Below the pieces are notes generated by a model that saw only the letters and a program-made list of their open reading frames with translations, did no database searches and was not told where the DNA came from. Below, one piece after another: positions 43,201 through 51,155 of a stretch of 61,101 bases of DNA. The position numbers and the translations under genes were made by a program. Numbering within the stretch: position 1 is the stretch's first letter; the number at the start of each line of letters is the position of its first letter. Location: the NCBI RefSeq assembly GCF_027257875.1, contig NZ_JAPVQY010000049.1:1-61101 (forward strand), given 5' to 3'. This stretch comes from Burkholderia sp. IMCC1007. GTDB taxonomy: Bacteria > Pseudomonadota > Gammaproteobacteria > Burkholderiales > Burkholderiaceae.

Positions 43201-43414
43201 CGCCGGACAGCTCGCGCTCGATGAGGCTCAGCACGCCGTCATTCATCGTCTGGGGCGTGGCACCCGGGTAGCTCGCGAAGATCATGACGGACGGCGGCGC
43301 GACCGACGGGTAGCGCGCGACCGGCAGTTGCGGGATCGCGATCAGCCCCGTCAGGATGATGAAGAGTGCGATGACCCACGCAAAGACCGGGCGGCGGATA
43401 AAGAATTCAGCCAT
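40271..43414 (-). CDS. RND multidrug efflux pump, HAE1 family inner-membrane transporter
   Basis: A 1047-aa proton-driven antiporter with the AcrB/MexB layout: MAEFFIRRPVFAWVIALFII start, first periplasmic loop, TM2-6 with GIIVDDAIVVVENVERLMAE (containing the paired Asp of TM4), a second loop, and the C-terminal MTVIGLSAKNAILIVEFAKQ-like segment (TM10 Lys). Twelve TM segments are expected. Middle gene of the adaptor-pump-channel operon, 20 bp after the adaptor. By gene order I believe it corresponds to the pump called RND-8 in B. cenocepacia, from memory and unverified. Substrates unknown. Confidence 0.96.
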   Translation of the reverse strand: MAEFFIRRPVFAWVIALFIILTGLIAIPQLPVARYPSVAPPSVMIFASYPGATPQTMNDGVLSLIERELSGVKNLLYFESSADTSGAAQITVTFKPGTNPELAQVDVQNKIKSVEPRLPAAVRQNGLIVESASSGFLMLIGLRSDNGRFDAGALADYMARSVSEELRRIDGVGRVLQFGSERAMRIWVDPQKLINFGLSMNDLTTAIGQQNVQIAPGNLGALPALPGQRVTVPLTAQGQLTTPEAFAKVVLRANADGSKVVLGDVARVELGSQNYTFVSRENGKPATLAGIQLAPGANAVKTADAIRARMAELSKSMPSGMTYSIPFDTSPFVKISIEKVIATLFEAMVLVFLVMYLFLQSVRYTLIPAIVAPVAMLGTFTVMLLTGFSINVLTMFGMVLAIGIIVDDAIVVVENVERLMAEEGLSPKDATSKAMKEITGAIIGITLVLTAVFLPMAMASGSVGVIYKQFTLSMAVSILFSALLALTLTPPLCATMLKPLEPGHHEKRGFFGWFNRRFDRLTQWYATRVGRLVGRTGRVMLVFVAIAGALVFGFRSLPSSFLPEEDQGYFITSFLLPADATAERTLDVVKTLEKHLASRPAIESSISVIGYGFSGQGSNAALNWSVMKDWKNRGGSSTLEEGALAQQAMAGATEGMVMSLLPPAIDELGNSSGFSMRLEDRANQGNAALKAAEAKLLELAAQSKVVTGVYPDSLPAGTSIRLEIDRAKAEALGVSFTTLSDTLSTAMGSTYVNDFPNAGRMQQVIIQADAPARMQIDNVMKLYVRNAAGGMVPLSEVVRPVWADTPLQMVRFKGYPSARISGNAAPGQSSGAAMAEMERLAAQLPPGFAVEWTGQSLQERDSASQAPMLMALSMIVVFLVLAALYESWSIPLSVMLVVPLGLIGAIGAVLLRGLPNDVFFKVGMITVIGLSAKNAILIVEFAKQLREEGKGLIEAAVESSKLRLRPILMTSLAFGLGVVPLMIATGASAETQHAIGTGVFGGMVTATVLAIFFVPVFFVFVMSIQERIGAWRSGRRKPVGQHNEQQG

Positions 43415-43434
43415 GATTCGAGGCTCCTTGTGGG

Positions 43435-44595
43435 TCAGTGCGCGGACGCGGTGGCGGCCGCGTCAGGCGACTTCCAGTCGGTTGCGGCGGTCGGCGTGCC
43501 GTCGATCAGGCGCTCCATCCCTTCGACGACGATCTTCTGGCCGGCCTGCAGGCCCGACTTGATGCGATAGCTGCGGTTCGTCAGCTCGCCGATCTCGACG
43601 GCCTTCAGATGCGCGGTGCCCTTCGCGTCGAGCACCCAGACCTGCGGCTTGCCGCCGGCGCGCACGACGGCCTGCTGCGGCACCGTCACGGCATTCGCGT
43701 AGTGCAAGCGCGGAATGCGGGCGCGCACGTACATGCCGGGCAGCAGTTGGCGCTTCGGGTTGTCGACCAGCACGCGCAGCAGCACGTCGCCGGTGCCCGG
43801 ATCGACGTTCACGCCCGAGAACAGCATGCGGCCGCGCGCGTCGTAACGCGTGTCGTCGTCGCGCAGCACGTCGACCGGCAGGCCGTTGCTGCCCGACGCT
43901 TCCGGCTGCGCGGCGAGCGCGCCGCGCAGCGCGTCGAGCGACGCGGCCGGCTGGCGCACGTCCACGTAGACCTGGTCGATCTGCTGGATGCGCGCCATCG
44001 GCTGGCTGTCGGCGCTCGATACCAGTGCGCCTTCGGTCACGAGCGCCTGGTCGATGCGGCCGGCGATCGGCGCTTCCACCGTCGCGAATTTCAGGTCGAG
44101 CTGGCGGCGCGCGAGCGTCGCGCGCGCCTGCGCGACGTCGGCGGCGGCCTGGTCGCGTTGCGATACGGCGTCGTCGTACACCTGGCGGCTGATCGCATCG
44201 GCTTCCACGAGCGGCTTGAAGCGAGCCGTCTGCACCTTCGCGCGTTCGAGCGCCGCCTGCGCGCGCTGCAGCGACGCGGCGGCCGTGTCCATGTCGGCCT
44301 TGAACGGCGCGGGGTTGATCTGGAACAGCGGCTGGCCGGCACGCACTTCGGTGCCTTGCTCGAACAGCCGGCGCTGCACGATGCCGCTGACCTGCGGCCG
44401 GATTTCAGCGATTCGGACGGCCGCGACGCGGCCCGGCAGATCCTCGGTCACGTCGAGGCGCGCGGCGGTCAGCGTCATCGCTGCGACCGGCGTGGCCGGC
44501 GTGGCGGCCTGTTGCCGGGCCGGTCCGCAACCCGCCAGCAGGGCCGCGAGCAGCGCACCTGCGGCGCCGTAGCGGCATCGTTGTTGATTTTTCAT
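43435..44595 (-). CDS. RND efflux periplasmic adaptor (membrane fusion protein)
   Basis: A 386-aa lipoprotein adaptor: signal peptide with lipobox LLAALLAGCGPA (Cys about residue 23), barrel-sandwich half motif VSGIVQRRLFEQGTEVRAGQ (about residue 71), a helical hairpin (about 95-165) and the second lipoyl half FATVEAPIAGRIDQALVTEG. The C-terminal membrane-proximal domain follows. It bridges the pump and channel of the same operon. First gene of the unit, so the operon promoter and operators should lie within 44596-44983. Confidence 0.95.
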   Translation of the reverse strand: MKNQQRCRYGAAGALLAALLAGCGPARQQAATPATPVAAMTLTAARLDVTEDLPGRVAAVRIAEIRPQVSGIVQRRLFEQGTEVRAGQPLFQINPAPFKADMDTAAASLQRAQAALERAKVQTARFKPLVEADAISRQVYDDAVSQRDQAAADVAQARATLARRQLDLKFATVEAPIAGRIDQALVTEGALVSSADSQPMARIQQIDQVYVDVRQPAASLDALRGALAAQPEASGSNGLPVDVLRDDDTRYDARGRMLFSGVNVDPGTGDVLLRVLVDNPKRQLLPGMYVRARIPRLHYANAVTVPQQAVVRAGGKPQVWVLDAKGTAHLKAVEIGELTNRSYRIKSGLQAGQKIVVEGMERLIDGTPTAATDWKSPDAAATASAH

Positions 44596-44983
44596 GGCGA
44601 CTCCAGAAAGTGCAGGCAGCCCACTGCCTGCTTTGATGGGCTGGAGTCTGAGGCGCCTGGTTGGCGTCTTTTATGCGGGAAGATGGAGATTCGATGGAGA
44701 CGGCGAAAGAACCGGAAAGTCAGGTCGGCTCGGGGAGGGCGCGAGGCGGGGCGCTGCGGAGTGGTTCCGTCTGACGAACCGATCGCGCGTGGCATCGCGA
44801 TCGGCGCGTCGGTTCACGGTGCCGAAGACGCTGGGGCAGCGGGTGGCGCAGCGGCCGTCGGCGCGAAGCCGGCCGCGCCGGCGAGCGCATCGAAGCGCGT
44901 GCCGCGCGCGAAGAAAACCGCCGCGCGCTGAGCGCGGCGGTCAAGCTCTCAAGAAGCGGATAACGCCGCCGGCTTCGGCGCGA
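44596..44983. other. 388-bp region between RND operon start and MscS gene end
   Basis: Both flanking genes are on the minus strand, so this contains the RND operon promoter. I could not pick a clear -10/-35 or operator. On the plus strand a frame from a GTG at 44761 to a TGA at 44931 encodes a 56-residue peptide ending AKPAAPASASKRVPRAKKTA, an Ala/Lys/Pro composition like histone-H1-type tails; with no convincing ribosome site it is only a possible gene or gene remnant. Confidence 0.4.
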
Positions 44984-47464
44984 TCAGTCCGGCTGGCGCG
45001 ACGTTGGCGGTGGTGGTGGCGCGGGCTGCGGCGGTTCGGCGGCCGGCGTGCCGGCGGCGTGGTCGCCGTTCCCATTGCTCTCGTCGTTGCCGGGCGCTGC
45101 AGGCCGCGAACCCGGGTCATACGCGACGACACTGCGTTGCGGATTCGCGATCCGGATCCCGCGTTCGGCGAACATCACCGCGATCCGCCGGTTGAATTCG
45201 CGTTGCACGCCCCAGCGCGCCGAGTCCGTGCACTGCACTTGCCCCGCCAGCGCGATCGTCGCGCCGTCGACCTGGTCGATGCCCCAGTAGCTGAAGTCCG
45301 ACAGGATGCCGTCCTTGTAATTCGGGTCCTCGCGCAGCGCGGCGCCGATCTCCTTCAACGTCGCGATCGCGCGATCGATGTCCTGGCCGTACGCGATGCT
45401 GACCTTCACGGCCGCGTTGCCGAGCCCGCGATTCGTGTTGTTGACGGTCGTCACCGAACTGAACGGGATCGTGTACAGCGATCCGTCGCCCGCGCGCAGC
45501 CGCACCGTGCGGATCGACAGGTATTCGACCGTGCCGGACACGCCGGCGAGCGTGACCCAGTCGCCGACCTGCATCGCGTTTTCCATCAGCAGGAAGATTC
45601 CGGTGATGAAATCCTGCACGAGCTTCTGCGAGCCGAAGCCGAGCGCGACGCCGAAGATGCTCGCGCCGGCGAGCAGCGGGCCGATGTTCACGCCGATTTC
45701 GCTGAGGCCCGTCAGCACGACGACGAGCGCGATCATGATGAACAGCAGCGAGCGCAGCATCGGCAGCAGTGTGCGCAGCCGCGCGGCCCGCACGAGATTG
45801 CCTTCGCGGGTCCATAGCTGCAGGCGGCGCTCGATCGCGATGTTCGCGGCTTCCCACACGATCAGCGCGACGCCGGCCGCGATCGCGATCGTGATCAGCG
45901 CCGACGCGAGCCGATGGCCGATCGTGCCGCGCTCGAATGCGTGGAAGATCGGCACGCCCCAGATCTGCAGCAGCAGCGCGACGGTCACGACGGCGATCAC
46001 CGCCGACACGATCTGGCGCAGCAGCGGGTAGTAGCGATAGGCGTGAAGGTGGACGAGCGTGCGATCGTCGTCGCGGCGCTGGAACAGCCGCGCGAGCGCG
46101 CCGAACACGACGATCGACACGATTCGCATGGCGATCATCACGGCGATCGAGCGGCCGCCGAGCGCGATCAGCACGCGATAGCCGTTGTGGACGTCGAGCG
46201 CCCATACGAACCACAGCGCCATCACGATGAACACCGACACGGGCGCCCACGCGTCGGCGAGCGCATTGCCGACCATCGCGAAGGCCGGGCGGTCCTCGCA
46301 CGCCGCGCGGATGCGCGCGGCGACCGGCCGGCGGCACTGCAGGATCAGCGCCGAGACCATCAGGTGGCCGACGAGCGCGACGGCCTTCAGCAGCGCGAGG
46401 TGGCCGGCGTCGCTCAGGCCGAAGCTCGCGGCGATCTCGACCGCGGCCGTGCAGGCGCCGACGACGATCGCGATTCGCGCGATCGAGCGCTGCGCGAACG
46501 CGGCCCATGCATCGCTGATGTGCACCAGCCGCAGTTGCCGCGCATCGGGCTGGAAGAACAGCCGGCTGACGATCGTCACAAGGCGGCAGATCACATAGAT
46601 GTCGATCAGCGATTCGAGCGCGCTCCGGACCGGTGTGCCGGCATCGTCGAGGACCGACATCGTCAGGCTTGCAACACCGACGAACACCAGCAGCGGCACG
46701 ACCCGCAACGCGAGGCCGACCAGCGCGCGCGGCATCCGGCGCAGCAGGGTCGTGTGGCGGCGCGCGTGGCCGCGGCCTTGCGACGACGAGTGGCTCGCGT
46801 CCCGCGTGCCGGGCTGGCCGGTGGAGCCGGGCGGCGCAGGCTCTGGCGCGGTGTCGTCGTCGTCGGGCTCATGCGATTCGGCCTCCGTGTGCCGCGACGC
46901 TTCGGCGCGACGCGCGGTGAGTGCGGCCAGCGCGCGCCGCAGCAGCCGCCTCGCGAACCATTCGACGACGAATGCGGGCACGAGCACGGCGACGATGGTC
47001 AGGATCGCGCGCATGAGATCCGCACGCGCGTCGGCGCTGACCAGCCGGTCGTGCCACCAGGTTCCGACCGAGCCGACTTCGAGCAGCGAGTGCAGCGATT
47101 CGTTCAGCGCGCCGCCGATTTGCGCCGCCCAGTGCGAGCCCTGCCGGACGACCATCGACGCGAGCCCGTTCGTCGTGAGCGCGACGGGTGCCGCGGCCGA
47201 CGACGCGCCGCTGGCCGCGGCTGCGCCGCTCGCGGGAATCGCGGGCGTCGTCAGCACGCCGACGGCCGCGATCGCACGCAGAGTCGTCTCGACCTGTTCG
47301 CGTTCGCGCGGGTTTTGCAGCACGGAGAGCGCCTGCTGCGCCTGTTGCGGCGTCAGCGCGGGCGTGGCGCCGGAGGCGGCCGACGCAGCGGCCGGGGCAG
47401 GGGCGGCCGCATGGGCGGCCGATACGACGGCGGCAAGCAGCCAGCCGAGCAGGAAATGTCGCAT
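44984..47464 (-). CDS. Large MscS-family mechanosensitive ion channel
   Basis: An 826-aa membrane protein. A signal peptide (MRHFLLGWLLAAVVSAAHAA) leads into an Ala-rich periplasmic part, then about ten TM segments. The conserved MscS core lies at about residues 620-790: pore helix GPLLAGASIFGVALGFGSQK followed by VQDFITGIFLLMENAMQVGD and the beta domain. The tail is Pro-rich (PPQPAPPPPPTSRQPD). It resembles the YbiO/YnaI class of large channels that release solutes under membrane tension. Start at 47464 is chosen for its signal peptide; the frame runs open 67 codons upstream. Confidence 0.9.
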   Translation of the reverse strand: MRHFLLGWLLAAVVSAAHAAAPAPAAASAASGATPALTPQQAQQALSVLQNPREREQVETTLRAIAAVGVLTTPAIPASGAAAASGASSAAAPVALTTNGLASMVVRQGSHWAAQIGGALNESLHSLLEVGSVGTWWHDRLVSADARADLMRAILTIVAVLVPAFVVEWFARRLLRRALAALTARRAEASRHTEAESHEPDDDDTAPEPAPPGSTGQPGTRDASHSSSQGRGHARRHTTLLRRMPRALVGLALRVVPLLVFVGVASLTMSVLDDAGTPVRSALESLIDIYVICRLVTIVSRLFFQPDARQLRLVHISDAWAAFAQRSIARIAIVVGACTAAVEIAASFGLSDAGHLALLKAVALVGHLMVSALILQCRRPVAARIRAACEDRPAFAMVGNALADAWAPVSVFIVMALWFVWALDVHNGYRVLIALGGRSIAVMIAMRIVSIVVFGALARLFQRRDDDRTLVHLHAYRYYPLLRQIVSAVIAVVTVALLLQIWGVPIFHAFERGTIGHRLASALITIAIAAGVALIVWEAANIAIERRLQLWTREGNLVRAARLRTLLPMLRSLLFIMIALVVVLTGLSEIGVNIGPLLAGASIFGVALGFGSQKLVQDFITGIFLLMENAMQVGDWVTLAGVSGTVEYLSIRTVRLRAGDGSLYTIPFSSVTTVNNTNRGLGNAAVKVSIAYGQDIDRAIATLKEIGAALREDPNYKDGILSDFSYWGIDQVDGATIALAGQVQCTDSARWGVQREFNRRIAVMFAERGIRIANPQRSVVAYDPGSRPAAPGNDESNGNGDHAAGTPAAEPPQPAPPPPPTSRQPD

Positions 47465-47814
47465 GGATAGGCATGCGGGCGCGCTTTGACACGCGGCCCG
47501 CCGGTCTGGACGATGGACGGAAGTTAACATGATCGCGACCGGAACCGAATAGTTCCGTCGACCAATTTCGAAACGGGCTTGCGGCAGGCGCGACAGGCGT
47601 GTGCGGCTCGCCGGAAGATGCGCATCGGACGGGAAATCGTGTGGCCGCGAATGCTTGCGGCTCACGCTTCGGGAATGGCGTTCGTGCGCGACCTCGGCCT
47701 GTGACCGGGCGGCCTCGATGGCGCTCGAGCCGGGAACGCAACGTGCTCGCTGGCGATGGCTGACGTGATGCCTTCAGCCATGGCCGCACGGAGTCGATTC
47801 GAATTCCTGATGAA
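47465..47814. other. 350-bp intergenic region, nothing recognised
   Basis: Contains the promoter side of the MscS gene and the 3' flank of the LLM oxidoreductase gene. GC is lower than in the flanking genes. I see no gene, strong hairpin or repeat. Confidence 0.5.
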
Positions 47815-48768
47815 TCAGCCGTGTTCGTCATGGAAGATCGGCAGCACGTGCTCGGCGATTTCCTCGATGATCTCGCGTACGGGCCGGTCCGAGCCGGGGT
47901 TCAGCGTGACGTGATGCGTGCCGGCCGCGCGCATGTCGCGCAGGATGTCGATCAGCGCGTGCCGGCCGGTCGCATAACCGAGCGGCAGCGCGGTGGCCGG
48001 CGCATTGCGGTTCGACGCGAGATCGAGCCGCATCGATACGCCGAACGCGCGAAATGCCGGCTGCGGCAGCCGGTCGACGGCGGCGCGCCACATCGAATAG
48101 CGGGCGCGCTGCGTGTCCGGATCGCGGTGATACGTCATCCAGCCGATCGCATTTCGCGCGATCCAGTCGACGCTCTGTCCGCCCGAGCCGACCGCGAGCA
48201 TCGGCACCGCGTCGTCGCCGCGCGGCAGCAGCGCGAACTCGGGCGCGTCGGGCGGCGCTTCGTCGGGCAGCACGCGCGACGGCACGCCGAGCGCGGCCGC
48301 GACGATTTCCCAGTGCCGGCGATACCGGTCGCGTCGCGTTTGCGCATCCACGCCGAACGCTGCATATTCGGGCGGCCGGTCGCCGGAGCCGAGCCCGAGG
48401 ATGAAGCGCGAACCGGACAGCGTCGCGACCGACAGCGCGCCTTTCGCGATATGCAGCGGGTGGCGCAGCGGCAGCACGATCGCCCCGCTGGCCAGCACGA
48501 TCCGGCGCGTGCGCGACGCGAGCGCGCCGAGCAGCACCCACGGATCGAGATGCCCGACCGGGTCGGGATAGTCGGCGCTGTTCAGCGGCACGTCGCGAAT
48601 CCACAGTGCGCGAAAGCCGAGCGCATCGGCAAGCGCTGCGAGTTCGAGCTGCTCGTTGAAATCCGCGACGGTGTTGCCGCTGCGAAGCAGCGGCAGCGTC
48701 AGGCCGATCGACAGCCGCTCGGCCGAGAAGACGCGGTGCGCGACGTCGGCGCGGTCGGGCAGGGACAT
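47815..48768 (-). CDS. LLM-class (luciferase-like) flavin oxidoreductase
   Basis: A 317-aa TIM-barrel flavoenzyme. N-terminal strand LSIGLTLPLLRSGNTVADF, WIRDVPLNSADYPDPVGHLD and the phosphate-binding segment SRFILGLGSGDRPPEYAAFG are typical; the pattern suits the BA3436-type subgroup of bacterial luciferase-like monooxygenases. It would use reduced flavin or F420-like cofactor; flavin is more likely in this lineage. Two starts compete: ATG 48774 directly abuts AAGGA, whereas ATG 48768 is 6 nt from it and is preferred. Substrate unknown. Divergent from the LprI-like gene. Confidence 0.85.
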   Translation of the reverse strand: MSLPDRADVAHRVFSAERLSIGLTLPLLRSGNTVADFNEQLELAALADALGFRALWIRDVPLNSADYPDPVGHLDPWVLLGALASRTRRIVLASGAIVLPLRHPLHIAKGALSVATLSGSRFILGLGSGDRPPEYAAFGVDAQTRRDRYRRHWEIVAAALGVPSRVLPDEAPPDAPEFALLPRGDDAVPMLAVGSGGQSVDWIARNAIGWMTYHRDPDTQRARYSMWRAAVDRLPQPAFRAFGVSMRLDLASNRNAPATALPLGYATGRHALIDILRDMRAAGTHHVTLNPGSDRPVREIIEEIAEHVLPIFHDEHG

Positions 48769-48921
48769 GTCCATTCCTTGAAGACGGGTGAGGCAGGGCC
48801 GTTACGCGAGTCGTGCCGTGCCCGCATGCTAACGTGTTTGCGCGCGGCTTGCGGCGTGTGCGGGCCGGCAATCGGACGCATCGGCGGTTCCGGCATAATC
48901 GGCGCGTTCCGTCATCACGCA

Positions 48922-49329
48922 ATGATCAGAATGAACGCACGTCGACAGAAGATGGCCGGCCTCGCGGCGAGCGTGGTGTGGTCTGCGGTGGCATGCAGCG
49001 CTGTCGCGGAAGACGCGCCGCACGCCGATATCTGCAAGACCGCCGAAGAGTCGGGCGTCACGGCCGACATTCTCAATTGCCTCGGACTGAAATACGATGC
49101 GGCCGACAAGCGGCTGAACGCGGTCTACAACGCGAAGATGGCGAGCCTCGACGAAGCGGGCAAGCTGAAGCTGCGCAACGACGAGCGTCGCTGGCTCAAG
49201 GCGCGGGATGCCCGCTGCGCGGAGTCGCGGCAGCCCGATGCAGGCGGCACGCTCGGGCGCGTCGAGCACCACAGTTGCATCGTCGACGAAACCGAACGCC
49301 GCGTGAAGGCGCTCGAAGCCTATCGTTGA
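48922..49329 (+). CDS. LprI-like (DUF1311) small periplasmic protein
   Basis: A 135-aa protein with a signal peptide (MAGLAASVVWSAVACSAVAE in the middle of its first 30 residues). The mature part shows the DUF1311/LprI pattern: paired cysteines (ICKTAEESG, LNCLGLKYDAADKRLN, ARCAESRQ, HSCIVDETERRVKALEAY) and the helix AVYNAKMASLDEAGKLKLRN. The mycobacterial namesake inhibits lysozyme; a similar role here is inference. Start choice among ATGs at 48922, 48931 and 48952 is uncertain because no ribosome site stands out. Confidence 0.8.
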   Translation: MIRMNARRQKMAGLAASVVWSAVACSAVAEDAPHADICKTAEESGVTADILNCLGLKYDAADKRLNAVYNAKMASLDEAGKLKLRNDERRWLKARDARCAESRQPDAGGTLGRVEHHSCIVDETERRVKALEAYR

Positions 49330-50252
49330 TCGGGGCGCTTCAGTCGCGCGATCGACTGTAAGAGGATCGTCAGCATCCTCTCGACGCCACACCGCGTTCC
49401 ATTCCTGTAACACGACGGTCACGGCAAACGCCGCGTGCCGCCGTCGAGCGCGCGGGGCCTTTCCCGTCGTTTCACTTTCGAAACGTTCGCGTGGTTTCAT
49501 CGCGGCCCGATTGCCGCGCGGCCATTTCACCTGCCCGCGCGGCCTTGTGCCGCGAAGCATGGTGCGCTCCTTGCATATCCATCTGGGCCGTGAGCGCGAT
49601 CGCCGGCGAAGTCGGTCCGGCAATCGCTTCAGTAGGTCGGATGCATAGAAGACGGGGACAAGAGAATGAAAACATACCGAATCGCAACGCACCGTGTTGC
49701 AAACATGAATCGCCGACCTGCCCGTGGCTTCGCTTCGCCGCTGATCGTGGCGACATGAGCACACGGCTTTCCGTTCCATCCGATCGAATCGGGTTCGTTC
49801 CGGACGACGACGTGCAGGCTTGACGCACGAGGCCGACCGTGCCAGTCGGCCGTCGGGGATGAACTGCTGGTGCACGCAGATGGGCAAGCATGACTTCCGG
49901 ATCGTTGATTCGACACGCAAGACGCGAGCGCGACGCATGCATCGATGCGTCGCACGCGCCGCATGGCGGCGATCCGCGCGACATCGGGCAACCGAAGACG
50001 TAGTTGAGGGGAAAGGTCCGCCGGCCGCATCGCGGCGGATGCGACGACACCGTGCTGTCAGTTGATCCACTACCCCGATGGATCAATTGTTGAAGCGCCC
50101 ATCGCCATGTGGTCGATGGGCGTCTTTTTTTGTGCGCCGGGCTGCCGCGCGGAGCGCCGGCCGGATCGCACGGCGTTCTGTATCATGTGCTGGCGCGCTG
50201 GCCGCCCGTGCGGGCGCACGGCCTGCCGGCGCCCCGATCACGCACCGCCGCC
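49330..50252. other. 923-bp gene-free region with hairpins, ending in a terminator
   Basis: No frame here has a plausible protein or start. Structure is present: a 7-bp hairpin AGAGGAT/ATCCTCT (49361-49381), a 9-bp perfect inverted repeat GCGACGCAT/ATGCGTCGC (49930-49953), an 8-bp inverted repeat TTGATCCA/TGGATCAA around 50062-50086, then a strong terminator at 50096. Base composition is less GC-rich than the flanking genes. A small RNA or long untranslated leader is possible. Confidence 0.55.
50096..50130 (+). terminator. Terminator not attached to any visible plus-strand gene
   Basis: CGCCCATCG (50096-50104) pairs perfectly with CGATGGGCG (50114-50122), followed by an uninterrupted T-rich tract (TCTTTTTTT). 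It lies 767 bp after the LprI-like gene and 123 bp before the sirtuin start, so it ends either a very long 3' UTR or an unannotated RNA. Confidence 0.85.
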
Positions 50253-51155
50253 ATGAACGATTCCGCCTTGCACGACCCTTCCTCCGCCGGCCTCGAGCCG
50301 GCCGCGCTCGATGCGCTGCACACGTTCGTCGAGCGCCATCCGCGGCTGCTCGTGCTGACCGGCGCCGGCATCAGCACGGATTCCGGCATTCCCGGCTATC
50401 GCGACCGCAACGGTCAATGGATGCGCTCGCCGCCGATCCAGCTGCACGAATTCCTCGGTTCCGACGCGGCGCGCCGACGCTACTGGGCGCGCAGCATGAT
50501 CGGCTGGCCGGTGGTCGGCCGCGCGCAGCCGAACCGCTCGCACGCCGCGCTCGCGCGGCTCGGCGGCGCCGGCCGGATCGAGCGGCTCGTCACGCAGAAC
50601 GTCGACGGGCTGCATCAGCGCGCGGGCAGCGGCGACGTGATCGAACTGCACGGCGGGATCAACGGCGTCACTTGCCTCGATTGCGGCGCGCATCATGCAC
50701 GCGCGACGATCCAGACCGTCCTCGAAACGGATAACCCCGAACTGCTCGGCGCGCAGGCGGAGCCGGCCGCCGACGGCGACGCGCACCTCGAATGGGCCGC
50801 GCTCGACACGTTCCGCATTCCGGCCTGTCCCGCGTGCGGCGGGCTGCTGAAGCCGGCGGTCGTGTTCTTCGGCGAGAACGTGCCGCGCGAACGCGTCGCG
50901 CTGGCGTCGCAGGCGCTCGACGCGGCCGATGCGCTGCTCGTCGTCGGTTCGTCGCTGATGGTGTATTCGGGCTACCGCTTCTGCGTGTGGGCGCAGGCGC
51001 AGAACAAGCCGGTTGCCGCGCTGAACCTCGGCCACACGCGCGCCGACCCGATGCTGACGCTGAAGGTCGAGGCGCGCTGCGCGCCCGCGCTCGATGCGCT
51101 GACGGCGCGGCTGGGCGTCGGCGTTGGCGATACCGCGCCGGAGCGTGCATCGTGA
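50253..51155 (+). CDS. Sir2-family NAD-dependent protein deacylase (sirtuin)
   Basis: A 300-aa sirtuin. NAD-binding GAGISTDSGIPGYRDRNG (about residue 34), TQNVDGLHQRAG with catalytic His in ELHGG, the zinc finger CLDCG and CPACGG (about 151 and 191), and VVGSSLMVYSGYRF are all present, so it is predicted active. The GIPGYRD form and length are closer to the mitochondrial SIRT4-like class than to CobB. Its stop overlaps the GTG start of a methyltransferase (GTGA), suggesting coupled translation. Confidence 0.93.
   Translation: MNDSALHDPSSAGLEPAALDALHTFVERHPRLLVLTGAGISTDSGIPGYRDRNGQWMRSPPIQLHEFLGSDAARRRYWARSMIGWPVVGRAQPNRSHAALARLGGAGRIERLVTQNVDGLHQRAGSGDVIELHGGINGVTCLDCGAHHARATIQTVLETDNPELLGAQAEPAADGDAHLEWAALDTFRIPACPACGGLLKPAVVFFGENVPRERVALASQALDAADALLVVGSSLMVYSGYRFCVWAQAQNKPVAALNLGHTRADPMLTLKVEARCAPALDALTARLGVGVGDTAPERAS

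Noticed and set aside
41477..43570. 697-codon plus-strand frame opposite the RND pump
   Set aside because: Arg/His/Asp-rich shadow of a conserved transporter gene.
49472..50086. 204-codon minus-strand frame in the gene-free region as a protein gene
   Set aside because: Cys/Ser/Arg-rich, no domain, no ribosome site, start lies inside an inverted repeat.
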